Shown in pieces: positions 8,354 to 15,887 of a stretch of 43,951 nt of DNA (position 1 is its first letter; the number at the start of each line of letters is the position of its first letter). Under the pieces are notes generated by a model that did not search any database, was not told the DNA's origin, and saw only the letters and a list, made by a program, of their open reading frames with translations. The position numbers were made by a program, and so were the translations under genes. Source of the DNA: a bacterium UBA6115 (GTDB taxonomy: Bacteria; Bacillota_A; Clostridia; Christensenellales; Aristaeellaceae); contig DIWD01000020.1 in NCBI GenBank assembly GCA_002428405.1, positions 14,553-58,503 on the forward strand. Direction: 5' to 3'.

Positions 8354-8382
8354 ATTATAGCATATCGCCCAAGCGCCGACAA
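8354..8382 (-). promoter_or_regulatory. Promoter of the glycosyltransferase-amidohydrolase unit
   Basis: On the minus strand an extended -10 TGCTATAAT (hexamer 8354-8359) is separated by 17 bases from -35 TTGTCG (8377-8382). The predicted start is near 8347, leaving a leader of about 25 bases. Confidence 0.7.
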
Positions 8383-8437
8383 ACCGTTGAAACCTGTGAA
8401 GACACGCCTCATACCTTATACACACATACCCTGTTGT

Positions 8438-8445
8438 GCTATACT
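8438..8445 (+). promoter_or_regulatory. Probable extended -10 promoter of pgi
   Basis: TGCTATACT (hexamer 8440-8445) is an extended -10 site; no good -35 hexamer lies 16-18 bases upstream. It is about 30 bases before the pgi start, with AGGGAGGT in between, and is back to back with the glycosyltransferase promoter. Confidence 0.45.
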
Positions 8446-8473
8446 TCATCCAGACGGCAAAGGGAGGTGCGGC

Positions 8474-9895
8474 ATGGTTAAAAAAGATGGGATCACGCTG
8501 GATATCAGCCACCTGATGGCAGATACGGTGGGCTGGCAGTACGGCGTCAGCCCCGAGATGATCCAGGAGCGGGAAGCCGCCGCGAATACCGCCTTCGAGG
8601 CGGTGAAAAAGCGCCGGGGAAGCGGCTGGCTCGGTTGGACAGAGCTGCCCTATATCCAGGATGACATTGTAAAGGATATCCAAAATACCGCCAAACAGGT
8701 CCGCGAACGTTTTGACGCCTTCGTGGTGCTGGGCATTGGCGGCAGCGCCCTGGGCCCCATCATGGCGCAGCAGGCGCTCAATCACCTGCGCTATAACGAA
8801 TTGCCCAAAGAACAGCGCAAAGGGCCAAAGCTGTATGTCGAGGACAACATCGACCCGGAGAGGATGCGCTCGCTGCTGGACGTGATTGATATCAGGAAGA
8901 CCTGCTTCAACATCGTCACCAAATCCGGCGGAACGGCGGAAACGATGAGCCAGTACCTCATCATCAGTGAGATGCTGAAAAAAGAGGCCGGAAAAAAATG
9001 GCAGGAGCACGTCATCGCGACGACCGACGCCGAAAAGGGCAACCTCATTCAGCTGGCAAAGAAGGAAGGTTTCAAGCTCTTCTTCATCCCGTCCGGGGTC
9101 GGTGGGCGCTTCAGCGAGCTGAGCCCGGTGGGCCTGCTCCCGGCGGCGGTATGCGGCATCGACATCTTGGGGCTGCTTGAAGGCGCCCGTGAGATGGACA
9201 GGCGCTGCGGAAGCGGCGATGTATGGGGCAATCCCGCGCTGATGGAAGCGGTGCTTCAGGTCATCGCGATGGAAGAGATGGACATCAACGTGCTGGTGAT
9301 GATGCCCTACGCCGACAGCCTGAAGTACATGGCGGACTGGTTCTGCCAGCTTTGGGCGGAAAGCCTGGGAAAAAACGTCACCCGGAAGGGCATGGCGGTG
9401 AACATCGGCCAGACGCCGGTGAAGGCCCTGGGTGTCACGGACCAGCACAGCCAGCTGCAGCTGTACACGGAGGGGCCCTATGACAAAATCGTCACCTTCC
9501 TGAGAGTCGGCGCCTTCCGGGAAACATTCCCTATCCCCCATGGCTGCGATGAGTTCCCGGACGTCGCTTTCCTGGGCGGGAAATCCCTCAATGAGCTGAT
9601 AGACGCTGAATACCGCGGGACACAGTACGCGCTGCTGCGCGCCGGCAGGATGAGCCAGACCCTTCATATGTCCGAAGTGAACGCGAACACGATCGGCCAG
9701 CTCATCTACTTCTTCGAGCTTGCCACCGCCTACGCCGGCGAGCTGATGGACATCGACGCCTTCAACCAGCCGGGGGTCGAGGAGAGCAAGATCGCCTCCT
9801 TCGCGGTGCTGGGCAACACGGGCGAGAAGTACCGCAAAAAGCAGGAGGAGATGGCGGACGTGCCGGAGGTCAGGGCGGAGTACAGGCTTGGGTAA
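8474..9895 (+). CDS. pgi: Glucose-6-phosphate isomerase
   Basis: Pgi interconverts glucose 6-phosphate and fructose 6-phosphate in the cytoplasm (glycolysis and gluconeogenesis). The 473-residue protein shows 'GIGGSALGP' for phosphate binding, 'VTKSGGTAET', 'GGRFSELSPVGLLPAA', the catalytic-region glutamate in 'AESLGKN', the histidine in 'GVTDQHSQLQLYTEGP' and the C-terminal lysine in 'NQPGVEESK'. ATG 8474 is chosen because AGGGAGGT lies just upstream; the frame is open 29 codons further but has no ribosome site there. It is transcribed alone and ends in the terminator at 9917-9945. A longer overlapping frame on the opposite strand is a shadow. Confidence 0.97.
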   Translation: MVKKDGITLDISHLMADTVGWQYGVSPEMIQEREAAANTAFEAVKKRRGSGWLGWTELPYIQDDIVKDIQNTAKQVRERFDAFVVLGIGGSALGPIMAQQALNHLRYNELPKEQRKGPKLYVEDNIDPERMRSLLDVIDIRKTCFNIVTKSGGTAETMSQYLIISEMLKKEAGKKWQEHVIATTDAEKGNLIQLAKKEGFKLFFIPSGVGGRFSELSPVGLLPAAVCGIDILGLLEGAREMDRRCGSGDVWGNPALMEAVLQVIAMEEMDINVLVMMPYADSLKYMADWFCQLWAESLGKNVTRKGMAVNIGQTPVKALGVTDQHSQLQLYTEGPYDKIVTFLRVGAFRETFPIPHGCDEFPDVAFLGGKSLNELIDAEYRGTQYALLRAGRMSQTLHMSEVNANTIGQLIYFFELATAYAGELMDIDAFNQPGVEESKIASFAVLGNTGEKYRKKQEEMADVPEVRAEYRLG

Positions 9896-9916
9896 ACCAG
9901 AACACATATAGGATAA

Positions 9917-9945
9917 GGGGCGGTTTTGATGCCGCTCCTTTTATT
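9917..9945 (+). terminator. Intrinsic terminator of pgi (copy 1 of a repeated terminator)
   Basis: GGGGCGG (9917-9923) pairs with CCGCTCC (9932-9938) through one G-U pair, with an 8-base loop, followed by TTTTATT. The 31 bases 9915-9945 recur with a single difference at 11385-11415. Confidence 0.85.
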
Positions 9946-9993
9946 GATACTTATCACTGCCGGAGTATCTTTCATATCCTTATAAATGAAGCG

Positions 9994-10022
9994 TTGTCAA
10001 TCTTACAGAGCGCAGGTATAAT
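9994..10022 (+). promoter_or_regulatory. Promoter of the mosaic secreted-protein gene
   Basis: TTGTCA (9994-9999), a 17-base spacer and a perfect TATAAT (10017-10022) make a near-consensus sigma-A promoter. The predicted start is near 10029, giving a leader of about 60 bases. The gene is therefore expected to be expressed. Confidence 0.75.
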
Positions 10023-10089
10023 CATTAAACCGATTCTATTCGATACGTGCCTTTTGACTTAAAGCATATCACATGACTGGAGGGAACCA

Positions 10090-11379
10090 ATGCAGCGCAG
10101 TTTCAGAATAACAGCCACCTTCCTGGCAGCCCTGCTGCTGTTTCTTGCCCCGGCTCCTGCCCTATTTGCTGAGGCTGAGCCGGATAGCATCGGAGAAGCC
10201 GAAGTCAACCCCACCTTATTACTGAATGGGGAATCCGTCATTCCTATGGATTTTCCAAATATTTTTAATACTTATAACACAAAAGATGAAAATCTAGGAC
10301 AATATTTAGATCGTGTTTTTCTTTTAGAAATATTACTAAATGGAAGACCTTTAATTCTTCCGGTAAGATATTTGGAAAATAAAATTAGACCTTTTTTTAC
10401 TGATATTATAATGGCAACTTTATCAATTGACTATTCAGATTTTAAGGTAAATAAAAACTTTTTTGATAAAGGAGATTATATTGTATTTATTCATCTTAGA
10501 GATATTGAAATGACATTAGAATATTTAGATATTGATATAAATGATCCAAAACTTTATCAAATAAAAGAATATCTTGATAGTGGAGAAAAAATGAAATATA
10601 AGGATTTGATTAATGCTTTTAAATTAATTATTCCACGTGAGATGCAACCAATAAAATTGGGAACTCCTAAAATAAATATAAATCCAACTATTCCTAAATT
10701 TACCGATGAGTTTTTAAATAAGCCAGTTGATATTGAAAATTTGGCATTAATAGATATATATCCGGTAAATGATGATTCAATTCCTTCTCTCGTTGAATTT
10801 TATGAAACGATTGGAGAGCCGGAGATTAAGGACCATATTCTTATTGAAAAACTACATGAGGTTTTTACAAAAAAATTTGAACTCGATACTGAAGAAATTG
10901 ATAAAAATTTTGTAAAAAATAAAGGATATAACAAAAATAAATATGATTATAGAGATAACCATGGTTTAGGAGGTATTCTTTGGTTTATTGGATCTCGCTA
11001 CCCCGCAATGATTGACCCATTTTTAGAGGTTAAAACATATGGAGATTTACTTGAAGTATATCAAATGTTCCCTTTAGAAGTCCAAAGACAATATAAGGAA
11101 TCGGATTTTAAGGATCATCCCAACATTGACCCATCCTGGTGGGCGGAACGGCCGTACGCGGAACTGAGCGTCGGCAGCCGCGGGCAGGAGGTGCTGGACA
11201 TGAAAGCGCGGTTCCTGGAGCTGGGCTATTTTCGCACCGACAAGTACAATGATCAGTTCAGCAAGAATACCGCGGACACCGTCAAACTGTTTGAGAAGAA
11301 CAACGGCCTGCCGGTGGACGGCGTGGCGGACGCGGTGATGCTGGGCGTGCTGTTCTCCGATAGCGCGGCGGGGAAGTAA
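10090..11379 (+). CDS. Secreted protein with unknown AT-rich core and C-terminal peptidoglycan-binding domain
   Basis: The 429-residue product starts with a signal peptide (hydrophobic 9-26, cleavage probably after ALFA, residue 27). Residues ~350-425 match the PG_binding_1 pattern ('LSVGSRGQEVLDMKARFLELGYF' through 'NNGLPVDGVADAVMLGVLF'), which usually ties exported proteins to the cell wall. Residues ~54-341 belong to no family I recognise and are rich in Ile, Lys, Asn, Asp and Phe. Their DNA is extremely AT-rich while both ends have the window's normal GC, yet the frame is unbroken. The start ATG has GGAGGG five bases before it. Promoter and terminator are its own. A cell-wall-associated function is inferred; the activity of the core is unknown. 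Confidence 0.85.
   Translation: MQRSFRITATFLAALLLFLAPAPALFAEAEPDSIGEAEVNPTLLLNGESVIPMDFPNIFNTYNTKDENLGQYLDRVFLLEILLNGRPLILPVRYLENKIRPFFTDIIMATLSIDYSDFKVNKNFFDKGDYIVFIHLRDIEMTLEYLDIDINDPKLYQIKEYLDSGEKMKYKDLINAFKLIIPREMQPIKLGTPKININPTIPKFTDEFLNKPVDIENLALIDIYPVNDDSIPSLVEFYETIGEPEIKDHILIEKLHEVFTKKFELDTEEIDKNFVKNKGYNKNKYDYRDNHGLGGILWFIGSRYPAMIDPFLEVKTYGDLLEVYQMFPLEVQRQYKESDFKDHPNIDPSWWAERPYAELSVGSRGQEVLDMKARFLELGYFRTDKYNDQFSKNTADTVKLFEKNNGLPVDGVADAVMLGVLFSDSAAGK
10250..11115 (+). other. AT-rich island inside the secreted-protein gene
   Basis: Hand counts give 13 G+C of 60 at 10261-10320 and 11 of 60 at 10441-10500, against 40 of 60 at 11161-11220 in the same gene. The shift is abrupt at about 10250 and 11110 and stays in frame. 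Codons ending in A or T dominate, unlike every neighbouring gene. This points to foreign origin of the core segment or very different selection on it. Confidence 0.85.
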
Positions 11380-11386
11380 TAGACAA

Positions 11387-11415
11387 GGAGCGGTTTTGAT
11401 GCCGCTCCTTTTATT
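11387..11415 (+). terminator. Intrinsic terminator of the mosaic gene (copy 2 of a repeated terminator)
   Basis: GGAGCGG (11387-11393) and CCGCTCC (11402-11408) form a perfect 7-bp stem with an 8-base loop followed by TTTTATTTTA. It is a near-identical copy of the pgi terminator 1470 bases upstream. It may also serve the convergent gcv operon, though the T-run on that side is poorer. Confidence 0.85.
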
Positions 11416-11444
11416 TTACCTATCTTTTAGTGTTAATTTGTGGT

Positions 11445-12872
11445 TTATTCGGAAAACTCATACCTCACCTTCGGGTTCCTTGCCGCACCGACCTCGTCGG
11501 GCCTGCCGATGGGGGTGGTGAGGGGGCATTGGTGCAGCTTATCCGGCTCCGTATCGATCATGCGCCTGATGCGTTTGAACACCTCCGCCGCCCCGTCCAG
11601 GGTCTCCATGCTCTCGGTCTCGGTGGGCTCCACCATCAGCGCCTCGTGAACGATCATGGGGAAGTACATCGTCGGCGGGTGCATTCCATGGTCCAGCAGG
11701 CATTTGGCAACGTCCAGCGCGGAAACGCCGGATTTCTTTTTGATGTCCTCCAGGGTCAGCACGAACTCGTGCATGCAGATGCGGTCATAGGCGGGTGTAA
11801 ACACCCCGCGGACACGGCGCATGAGGTAATTGGCGTTGAGCACCGCCATGCCGCTGGCCATTTGAATGCCTTCCTTCCCCAAGGTGAGGATGTAGGTAAG
11901 CGCACGGACAACCACAAGGAAATTGCCGTAGAAGGCGCGGACCTGGCCTACGTTTTGGGGCAATTCGCCTTCAAAGACCCTGGCGCCCATGTGGCTGGCC
12001 GGGAGGAAATCACGCAGAAGTTTCTTGCACCCCACAGGACCGGCACCGGGACCGCCGCCGCCATGAGGCGTTGAGAAGGTTTTATGCAGGTTGAGGTGAA
12101 TCACGTCAAAGCCCATGTCGCCTGGCCTTACCCAGCCCATGATGGCGTTCAGGTTGGCGCCGTCATAGTAATTCAAGCCGCCCGCCTCATGAACAAGCCT
12201 GGTGATCTCAAGAATGTTCTTGTCAAAGATCCCCACTGTATTGGGGTTGGTCAGCATCAAGCCCGCCACGGTATCGTCCAGCGCGGCTTTCAGCGCTTCC
12301 AGATCGACACAGCCTTCAGCGTCAGAGGGGATGGTGGTGACGGTAAAACCGGCCATAGCGGCGCTGGCGGGATTGGTGCCGTGGGCCGAATCCGGCACGA
12401 TGACGCGGGTGCGTTTGAAGTCTCCGCGGGACTCGTGGTATTTTTTGATCAGCAACAGACCAGTATACTCGCCATGGGCACCGGCTGCGGGCTGGAAGGT
12501 CATATCGTCCATCCCGGTTATTTCGCACAGCAGATTCCGGGCCTGCTCAATCACCTCAAGGCAGCCTTGCACCGTGTCCTTCGGCTGAAGCGGATGGATC
12601 CGGGCAAAGCCGGGCAGCGCTGCCACAGCCTCATTCACCCGGGGATTGTACTTCATCGTGCAGGAGCCAAGGGGATAAAAGCCGCTGTTCACACCGAAGG
12701 CCTGTTTCGCCAGTTGGGTGTAGTGACGGCTGATCTCGACTTCACTCATCTCCGGCAAGCGAAGAGCGGCCTCGCGTTTCAGATGCCCGGGCACTTCCTT
12801 TTTGGGGAAGCTGCTTTTGGGCAGGATATAGGTGCGCCTTCCCGGAACACTGCGTTCAAACAACAGTTTCAT
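11445..12872 (-). CDS. gcvPB: Glycine dehydrogenase (decarboxylating) subunit 2
   Basis: This is the PLP-carrying half of the split P-protein of the glycine cleavage system; with GcvPA it decarboxylates glycine and passes the aminomethyl group to lipoylated GcvH. The 475-residue sequence has 'GSCTMKYNPR', the 'DSAHGTNPASAAM' loop and the PLP lysine K264 in 'NLHKTFSTPHGGGGPG'. The split arrangement is usual in Bacillota and archaea. ATG 12872 overlaps the gcvPA stop by four bases (ATGA), with GGAGGT upstream inside gcvPA. It is the last gene of the gcvT-H-PA-PB operon. The lipoamide dehydrogenase and lipoate ligase genes are not in the window. Confidence 0.97.
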   Translation of the reverse strand: MKLLFERSVPGRRTYILPKSSFPKKEVPGHLKREAALRLPEMSEVEISRHYTQLAKQAFGVNSGFYPLGSCTMKYNPRVNEAVAALPGFARIHPLQPKDTVQGCLEVIEQARNLLCEITGMDDMTFQPAAGAHGEYTGLLLIKKYHESRGDFKRTRVIVPDSAHGTNPASAAMAGFTVTTIPSDAEGCVDLEALKAALDDTVAGLMLTNPNTVGIFDKNILEITRLVHEAGGLNYYDGANLNAIMGWVRPGDMGFDVIHLNLHKTFSTPHGGGGPGAGPVGCKKLLRDFLPASHMGARVFEGELPQNVGQVRAFYGNFLVVVRALTYILTLGKEGIQMASGMAVLNANYLMRRVRGVFTPAYDRICMHEFVLTLEDIKKKSGVSALDVAKCLLDHGMHPPTMYFPMIVHEALMVEPTETESMETLDGAAEVFKRIRRMIDTEPDKLHQCPLTTPIGRPDEVGAARNPKVRYEFSE

Positions 12873-14185
12873 TTACCGCACACCTCCCTGATAACAGAAA
12901 TGACATGATCGATTTTCTGTTTGTCCAGTTTTTCCGTCACGCACCACAGCAGCCTGTCATCGACAGTCAGACCGCACAGGATGCCGCGCTGCGCCAGACC
13001 CTTTTCAAATTCACGGACGTCCATGGGGCAGCCGGTCATGAACTCGTTGAAAAACTCGGCGGAGTGGGTGCGCTCAAACCCTTTCAGCCTGGCCAGTTCC
13101 TCCGCGAAATAGTGAGCGCCATCATAGCACAGGCCTGCCACCTCCCTCATGCCCTCAGGACCCATCGCGGCCAGATAGACTGAGGCGGTCATAGCGCATA
13201 AAGCCTGGTTGGTGCAGACGTTGCTGGAAGCCTTTTCACGGCGTATATGCTGCTCGCGCGCCTGGAGGGTTAAAACGTATGCCCGGCGGCCCTGGCTGTC
13301 AAATGTCTCCCCGACGATCCGTCCGGGCAGGGAGCGCATCATTTCTTTTTTGGCTGTCATAAAACCAAGGTAGGGTCCGCCCCAGCTTAGGGGCAATCCC
13401 AACGGCTGGCCTTCCCCCACGGCAATGTCATACCCCATTTCACCGGGCGATTTGAACAGGCCGAGGGAAATTGGATAGACCCCCATCACGGCTTTTGCGC
13501 CTGCTTGATGGATCAGCTCAGCGGCTTCTTCAGCGTCCTCAAACAAACCAAAGAAATTGGGATGCTGGAGATAGACGCAGGCAGTGTCCTCCGGGAGGCT
13601 GTTGAGCGAACCTAAATCCAGCTTGCCGTCTTTTTCCGGGAGCACATCAAAGGGAACTCCGCGCCCCCAGCAATAGGTCCTGATCGTGCCCAGCACCTCG
13701 GGATGGACGGTGGCGGCGACAAGGACGCGCTCACGTTTGCGCGTCAAGGTCATCATGACGCCTTCCGCGGCTGCGCTGGCGCCGTCGTAGAGGGAGGCAT
13801 TGCTGACATCCATGCCAGTCAGCTCGGAGATCATAGTCTGATATTCGAAGATGGATTGCAGCACGCCCTGGCTGATTTCCGCCTGGTAGGGCGTGTAGGT
13901 GGTCAGGAACTCCTCCTTGCCTGTCACGGAGGAGACAATGGCGGGGATATAGTGGTCATAAGCGCCCGCGCCGCGGAGGATAGTTCCAAATACGACGTTC
14001 TTCCCTGCAAGCCGCTCCATCTCACCCCGCGCTTCCATTTCAGAAAGCCCCTCAGGAATTTTGACAGAATCCCTCAGGAGCACATTATGGGGCACGTCAG
14101 TGAATAGATCCTCCATTTTTTCCAAGCCGACCGCTCTGAGCATGGCCCGCTGTTCATCCCGGGTACTGGGCAGATAGCTTCCCAT
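12869..14185 (-). CDS. gcvPA: Glycine dehydrogenase (decarboxylating) subunit 1
   Basis: This is the other half of the split glycine decarboxylase; it forms a heteromer with GcvPB. The 438-residue protein begins 'MGSYLPSTRDEQRAML' and contains 'GAGAYDHYIPAIV', 'YTPYQAEISQGVLQSIFEYQTMI' and 'SNVCTNQALCA', all characteristic of this subunit; it lacks the PLP lysine, as expected. ATG 14185 starts right after the gcvH stop, with AAGGAGG at the end of gcvH as its ribosome site. Tight spacing indicates one transcript with gcvT and gcvH under riboswitch control. Confidence 0.97.
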   Translation of the reverse strand: MGSYLPSTRDEQRAMLRAVGLEKMEDLFTDVPHNVLLRDSVKIPEGLSEMEARGEMERLAGKNVVFGTILRGAGAYDHYIPAIVSSVTGKEEFLTTYTPYQAEISQGVLQSIFEYQTMISELTGMDVSNASLYDGASAAAEGVMMTLTRKRERVLVAATVHPEVLGTIRTYCWGRGVPFDVLPEKDGKLDLGSLNSLPEDTACVYLQHPNFFGLFEDAEEAAELIHQAGAKAVMGVYPISLGLFKSPGEMGYDIAVGEGQPLGLPLSWGGPYLGFMTAKKEMMRSLPGRIVGETFDSQGRRAYVLTLQAREQHIRREKASSNVCTNQALCAMTASVYLAAMGPEGMREVAGLCYDGAHYFAEELARLKGFERTHSAEFFNEFMTGCPMDVREFEKGLAQRGILCGLTVDDRLLWCVTEKLDKQKIDHVISVIREVCGK

Positions 14186-14186
14186 C

Positions 14187-14564
14187 TTAGGCCTCCTTTT
14201 TCAAGAGCTCCTCATATTCTCCGGCACTGAGCAGGCCTTCCATCCCGCTGACGTTCTTCACCCGGGCGATCCAGGCGGCGTATGCGTCCTGATTGATCAA
14301 CTCCGGCGCGTCCAGAAGCGCTTCGTTGACCGCCCCGACCACGCCGGAAACAGGGCTGATGATGTCGCTGACGGCCTTGACGCTCTCCACGTCGGCAAAT
14401 GCCTCGCCTTTTTTGACCTCATCCCCCTCATTGGGCAGATTGATGAACACCAGGTCCCCCAGTTCCTTCTGCGCGTGGTCCGTGATGCCGATGAGAACGC
14501 TGTCCCCGTCCTGTTTCACCCATTCATGGGACCGTGAATACTTCAGATCACCCGGAATGTTCAT
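14187..14564 (-). CDS. gcvH: Glycine cleavage system H protein
   Basis: GcvH is the mobile lipoyl carrier that shuttles the aminomethyl group between the P, T and L proteins. The 125-residue product starts 'MNIPGDLKYSRSHEWV' and carries the lipoylated lysine K63 in 'ADVESVKAVSDIISP'; length is normal. ATG 14564 is chosen over longer frames because a strong AGGAGGT lies six bases upstream and the extension has no family similarity. It begins 28 bases after the gcvT stop. Confidence 0.96.
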   Translation of the reverse strand: MNIPGDLKYSRSHEWVKQDGDSVLIGITDHAQKELGDLVFINLPNEGDEVKKGEAFADVESVKAVSDIISPVSGVVGAVNEALLDAPELINQDAYAAWIARVKNVSGMEGLLSAGEYEELLKKEA

Positions 14565-14592
14565 GGCTTTACCTCCTAAAAATTTCAATGAC

Positions 14593-15678
14593 TCAGGAAT
14601 GATGATAAAAGGGCAGCGGCACAACCTGCGCTTTGAGCCGGCGGCCGCGCACGTCAATGTCCACTTCGGTGTCTGGCGATGAAAAGCCCTTCTGGATCAG
14701 GGCCATGGCGGAAGCCTTGTTGGTGTAGGGCAGCAGGGTCCCGCTGGTCGTTCTCCCGATCAGGCGGCCCTGGGCATATACATCGCAGTGTTCCCGGGCA
14801 ATGCCGCGGTCCAGAACGACCAGGCCGACACGGATGACTTTCGGCTCCCCCTTTTCAAGCAACGCCTTCTTCCCGATAAAATCCTCCTTGCCCATTTTCA
14901 CGAACATATCCAGTGCCGCTTCCAGGGGGCTGATGTCATCGGAGAGTTCGTGCCCGTACAGCGGCATTCCGGCCTCCAGCCGCAGGGTATCCCGGGCGCC
15001 CAGGCCGCAGGGGATCAGTCCGTCCTCCGCCCCGGCCTGCAGCAGGGAGCGGGCAAGCTTGACGGCATTCTCCGGGGCACAATACAGCTCATATCCAAAT
15101 TCACCCGTATATCCGGTGCATGAAACCAGGCAGTTTACACCCGCGACATCTATGTCTTTGACAAAGCTGTAATACTTCTGCGGGAAGTGGCATTCATCCG
15201 CCAGTTTGGCAAGGATCTTCTTCGCGTGCGGCCCCTGCAGCGCCAACTGGGCATAACTCTCTGACAGGTCAAGCATTTCAACATTGCCCTGCTTGTGGCT
15301 TTTAAACCACTGGTAATCCTTATCCTTGTTCGCGGCGTTCACGACCAGGAAATACTCGTCCTCAGCGAACTTGTAGACAATCAGGTCATCCACAATGCCG
15401 CCCTGGTGATTGAGGATGGGGCTGTAACGCACGCGCCCCGTTTCCATTCCGCGGTAGTCATTGCACAGAAGGTTTTGGAGGTTGGAAAATGCGTCCGGCC
15501 CCCTGAAGAGGATTTCCCCCATATGGGAGACATCAAAAAGCCCGCAGGCAGTGCGCACGGCCAGGTGCTCCCTGATCACCCCGGTTTCATACTGGACAGG
15601 CAGAAGGTAGCCCGCAAAGGGGACGATCTTCCCGCCCAGCTCCAGGTGCAGGTCATAAAGCGGTGTCTTCTTTTCCAT
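14593..15678 (-). CDS. gcvT: Aminomethyltransferase (glycine cleavage T protein)
   Basis: GcvT moves the methylene carbon from aminomethyl-GcvH to tetrahydrofolate, releasing ammonia. The 361-residue protein has '[20 protein letters not shown]' near the start, '[11 protein letters not shown]', '[17 protein letters not shown]' and '[14 protein letters not shown]', all typical, and the normal length. ATG 15678 is preceded by AGGAGGG; the frame is open nine codons further, but that extension runs into the leader hairpin. It is the first gene of the gcv operon and lies directly behind the tandem glycine riboswitch. Confidence 0.96.
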   Translation of the reverse strand: MEKKTPLYDLHLELGGKIVPFAGYLLPVQYETGVIREHLAVRTACGLFDVSHMGEILFRGPDAFSNLQNLLCNDYRGMETGRVRYSPILNHQGGIVDDLIVYKFAEDEYFLVVNAANKDKDYQWFKSHKQGNVEMLDLSESYAQLALQGPHAKKILAKLADECHFPQKYYSFVKDIDVAGVNCLVSCTGYTGEFGYELYCAPENAVKLARSLLQAGAEDGLIPCGLGARDTLRLEAGMPLYGHELSDDISPLEAALDMFVKMGKEDFIGKKALLEKGEPKVIRVGLVVLDRGIAREHCDVYAQGRLIGRTTSGTLLPYTNKASAMALIQKGFSSPDTEVDIDVRGRRLKAQVVPLPFYHHS

Positions 15679-15697
15679 GTCAGCCCTCCTTATCAAT

Positions 15698-15723
15698 AGA
15701 GGCATGCCCTAACGCATGCCTCT
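15698..15723 (-). promoter_or_regulatory. Switching hairpin of the gcv leader
   Basis: AGAGGCATGC (15714-15723 on the transcribed strand) and GCATGCCTCT (15698-15707) make a perfect 10-bp stem with a 6-base loop. Its first four bases, AGAG, are also the 3' side of the P1 stem of the second glycine aptamer, so the two pairings exclude each other. No T-run follows; the ribosome site of gcvT begins about a dozen bases downstream. It is probably the expression platform. Confidence 0.6.
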
Positions 15724-15869
15724 GTCCATTGACCCGAAAGATTCCCCCGCCCGGGGCGGAGTTGCTTTCTTGGTGCATCACTGCTTTTCAGAGCCCCGTC
15801 GCAATCCGGTCTGTTTGCCTGAGAGTTTTCGCATTCCCCTTCGGCGCCGCAAAAGCGGTCTCTCCCGGA
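15720..15869 (-). promoter_or_regulatory. Tandem glycine riboswitch upstream of gcvT
   Basis: Read on the minus strand, aptamer 1 (15869-15805) has P1 UCCGG/CCGGA, the conserved GGGAGAG, CGCCGAAGGGGAA and CUCUCAGGCAAACAGACC. After an 11-base linker, aptamer 2 (15793-15720) has P1 CUCUG/CAGAG, GCACCAAGAAAGCAACUCC and CUUUCGGGUCAAUGGACAGAG, a more divergent copy of the same core. This matches the known two-aptamer gcvT riboswitch, which raises expression of the glycine cleavage genes when glycine is plentiful. It begins within about 20 bases of the ftsZ stop. No convincing promoter was found between ftsZ and the first aptamer. Confidence 0.9.
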
Positions 15870-15887
15870 CTGGTCAACCGGGAATAT

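Noticed and set aside
8252..9907. A 551-codon frame on the minus strand, longer than pgi, spanning the same region
   Set aside because: It lies antisense to a clear Pgi, its translation shows no domain, and it is rich in His, Gln and Ala, as expected of a GC-driven shadow frame.
10090..11379. The AT-rich gene as a transposon or phage gene
   Set aside because: No transposase, integrase, inverted repeats or target duplication were seen; the flanking repeats are terminators, and the ends of the gene have native composition.
15679..15705. A nine-codon N-terminal extension of GcvT
   Set aside because: It would lie in the switching hairpin of the riboswitch; ATG 15678 has the AGGAGG site.
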